From the NCBI GenBank assembly GCA_016931085.1, contig JAFGFO010000129.1:1-6629 (forward strand): a stretch of DNA of 6,629 bases, in the 5' to 3' direction. Position 1 is the first letter of the stretch, and every line of letters begins with the position of its first letter. Positions 6,464 to 6,629 of the stretch are shown in pieces. The position numbers were made by a program, and so were the translations under genes. This DNA comes from Thermoflexales bacterium (lineage in GTDB: Bacteria; Chloroflexota; Anaerolineae; Fen-1058). The notes beneath the pieces are model-generated. The model was given only the letters and a program-made list of their open reading frames with translations, ran no database searches and was not told the origin of the DNA.

Positions 6464-6513
6464 CGAAGGTCTTTCGACCGAGGCAAAACCGAGCTCGGTT
6501 ATGAGACCTTTCG
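6464..6513 (-). promoter_or_regulatory. Potential folded leader before first rsbR
   Basis: On the minus strand, CGAAAGGTCT (6513-6504) can pair with AGACCTTCG (6472-6464), giving nine base pairs with one bulged A. This encloses a hairpin of ACCGAG (6499-6494) with CTCGGT (6482-6477) and an 11-nt loop. A competing small hairpin, GGTC-GAAA-GACC (6479-6468), has a GNRA loop. It matches no riboswitch class I recognise. I found no convincing -35/-10 pair, so the transcription start is not placed and the leader may not be transcribed in full. Confidence 0.25.
6487..6500. promoter_or_regulatory. Perfect 14-bp palindrome upstream of the operon
   Basis: AACCGAGCTCGGTT is a perfect inverted repeat 24 bp upstream of the ATG at 6463 and 63 bp upstream of the ATG at 6424. 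A further copy of the half-site ACCGAG lies at 6477-6482, 11 bp from the copy at 6488. The symmetry would suit a dimeric transcription factor. No binding protein is known from the sequence, and chance cannot be excluded. Confidence 0.35.
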
Positions 6514-6567
6514 CCTATCCTGGCTGAATCGTTACGTTTTATCTAGGAGCTTGTCGGAGAGACGCCC

Positions 6568-6623
6568 GTAGGGCAGGTTTCCACACCTGCCACAGGCGCG
6601 GCGGCTATAGAAAGCCGCCCTAC
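6568..6623. repeat. Two-hairpin REP/MITE-like intergenic element
   Basis: Two adjacent hairpins, each with a 7-bp perfect stem and a 6-nt loop: GGCAGGT (6572-6578) with ACCTGCC (6585-6591), and GGCGGCT (6600-6606) with AGCCGCC (6613-6619). The outer ends GTAGGG (6568-6573) and CCCTAC (6618-6623) are also complementary, so the whole can close as a three-way cloverleaf. A wider inverted pair, CGTTTT (6535-6540) and AAAACG (6624-6629), flanks it. This resembles dispersed extragenic palindromic repeats. Copy number cannot be seen in this window, and the element may continue past its end. Confidence 0.5.
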
Positions 6624-6629
6624 AAAACG

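Noticed and set aside
6464..6567. Sigma-70-type promoter for the operon
   Set aside because: TAGATA, CATAAC and TATAGT hexamers are present on the minus strand, but none has a -35 match at 16-18 bp spacing.

Overview
The window looks like chromosomal DNA from a GC-rich bacterium, most likely Chloroflexota (Anaerolineae/Caldilineae-like). This is an inference from protein style: LacI-type ligand-binding domains fused to GAF-like and signalling modules are frequent there. No rRNA, tRNA or other taxonomic marker is present. All five genes lie on the minus strand and read right to left as one tightly packed operon. Every junction is an overlap or a gap of 19 nt or less, and each start has a recognisable Shine-Dalgarno (SD) sequence.

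Layout in transcription order: (1) 6629-6425 is non-coding. It holds a two-hairpin REP/MITE-like element at the window edge, then a leader with a perfect 14-bp palindrome. (2) 6424-4034 and (3) 4019-1689 are two large RsbR-like paralogues. Each has a cytoplasmic LacI-type ligand-binding domain without a DNA-binding helix-turn-helix, a helical linker, a GAF-like domain, a coiled coil and a C-terminal STAS domain. Both keep the two phosphorylatable threonines of RsbR. (4) 1689-1198 is RsbS, a lone STAS protein with the conserved phosphorylatable serine and an unusual acidic/Gly-rich tail. (5) 1208-789 is RsbT, the serine/threonine kinase of the switch. (6) 769-128 is an RsbX-type PP2C phosphatase. 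(7) 127-1 is non-coding and contains four CTCTGTG repeats about 10-11 bp apart.

Together these form a complete stressosome: sensor and scaffold (RsbR x2 plus RsbS), kinase/output (RsbT) and reset phosphatase (RsbX). By analogy with Bacillus subtilis, RsbR and RsbS co-assemble and hold RsbT. A signal makes RsbT phosphorylate RsbS and RsbR and leave, and RsbX removes the phosphates. Two things differ here. The sensor is a sugar-binding-like LacI effector domain instead of the globin-like domain of B. subtilis RsbR. The usual outputs (RsbU, RsbV, RsbW, sigma-B) are absent from the window. The module therefore looks like a ligand-sensing stressosome, probably for a carbohydrate or related small molecule, with an unknown downstream target.

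The other notable feature is a ten-G tract near the end of rsbS. Loss of one G would fuse rsbS in frame to rsbT, so it is either a consensus error or a possible slippage site.
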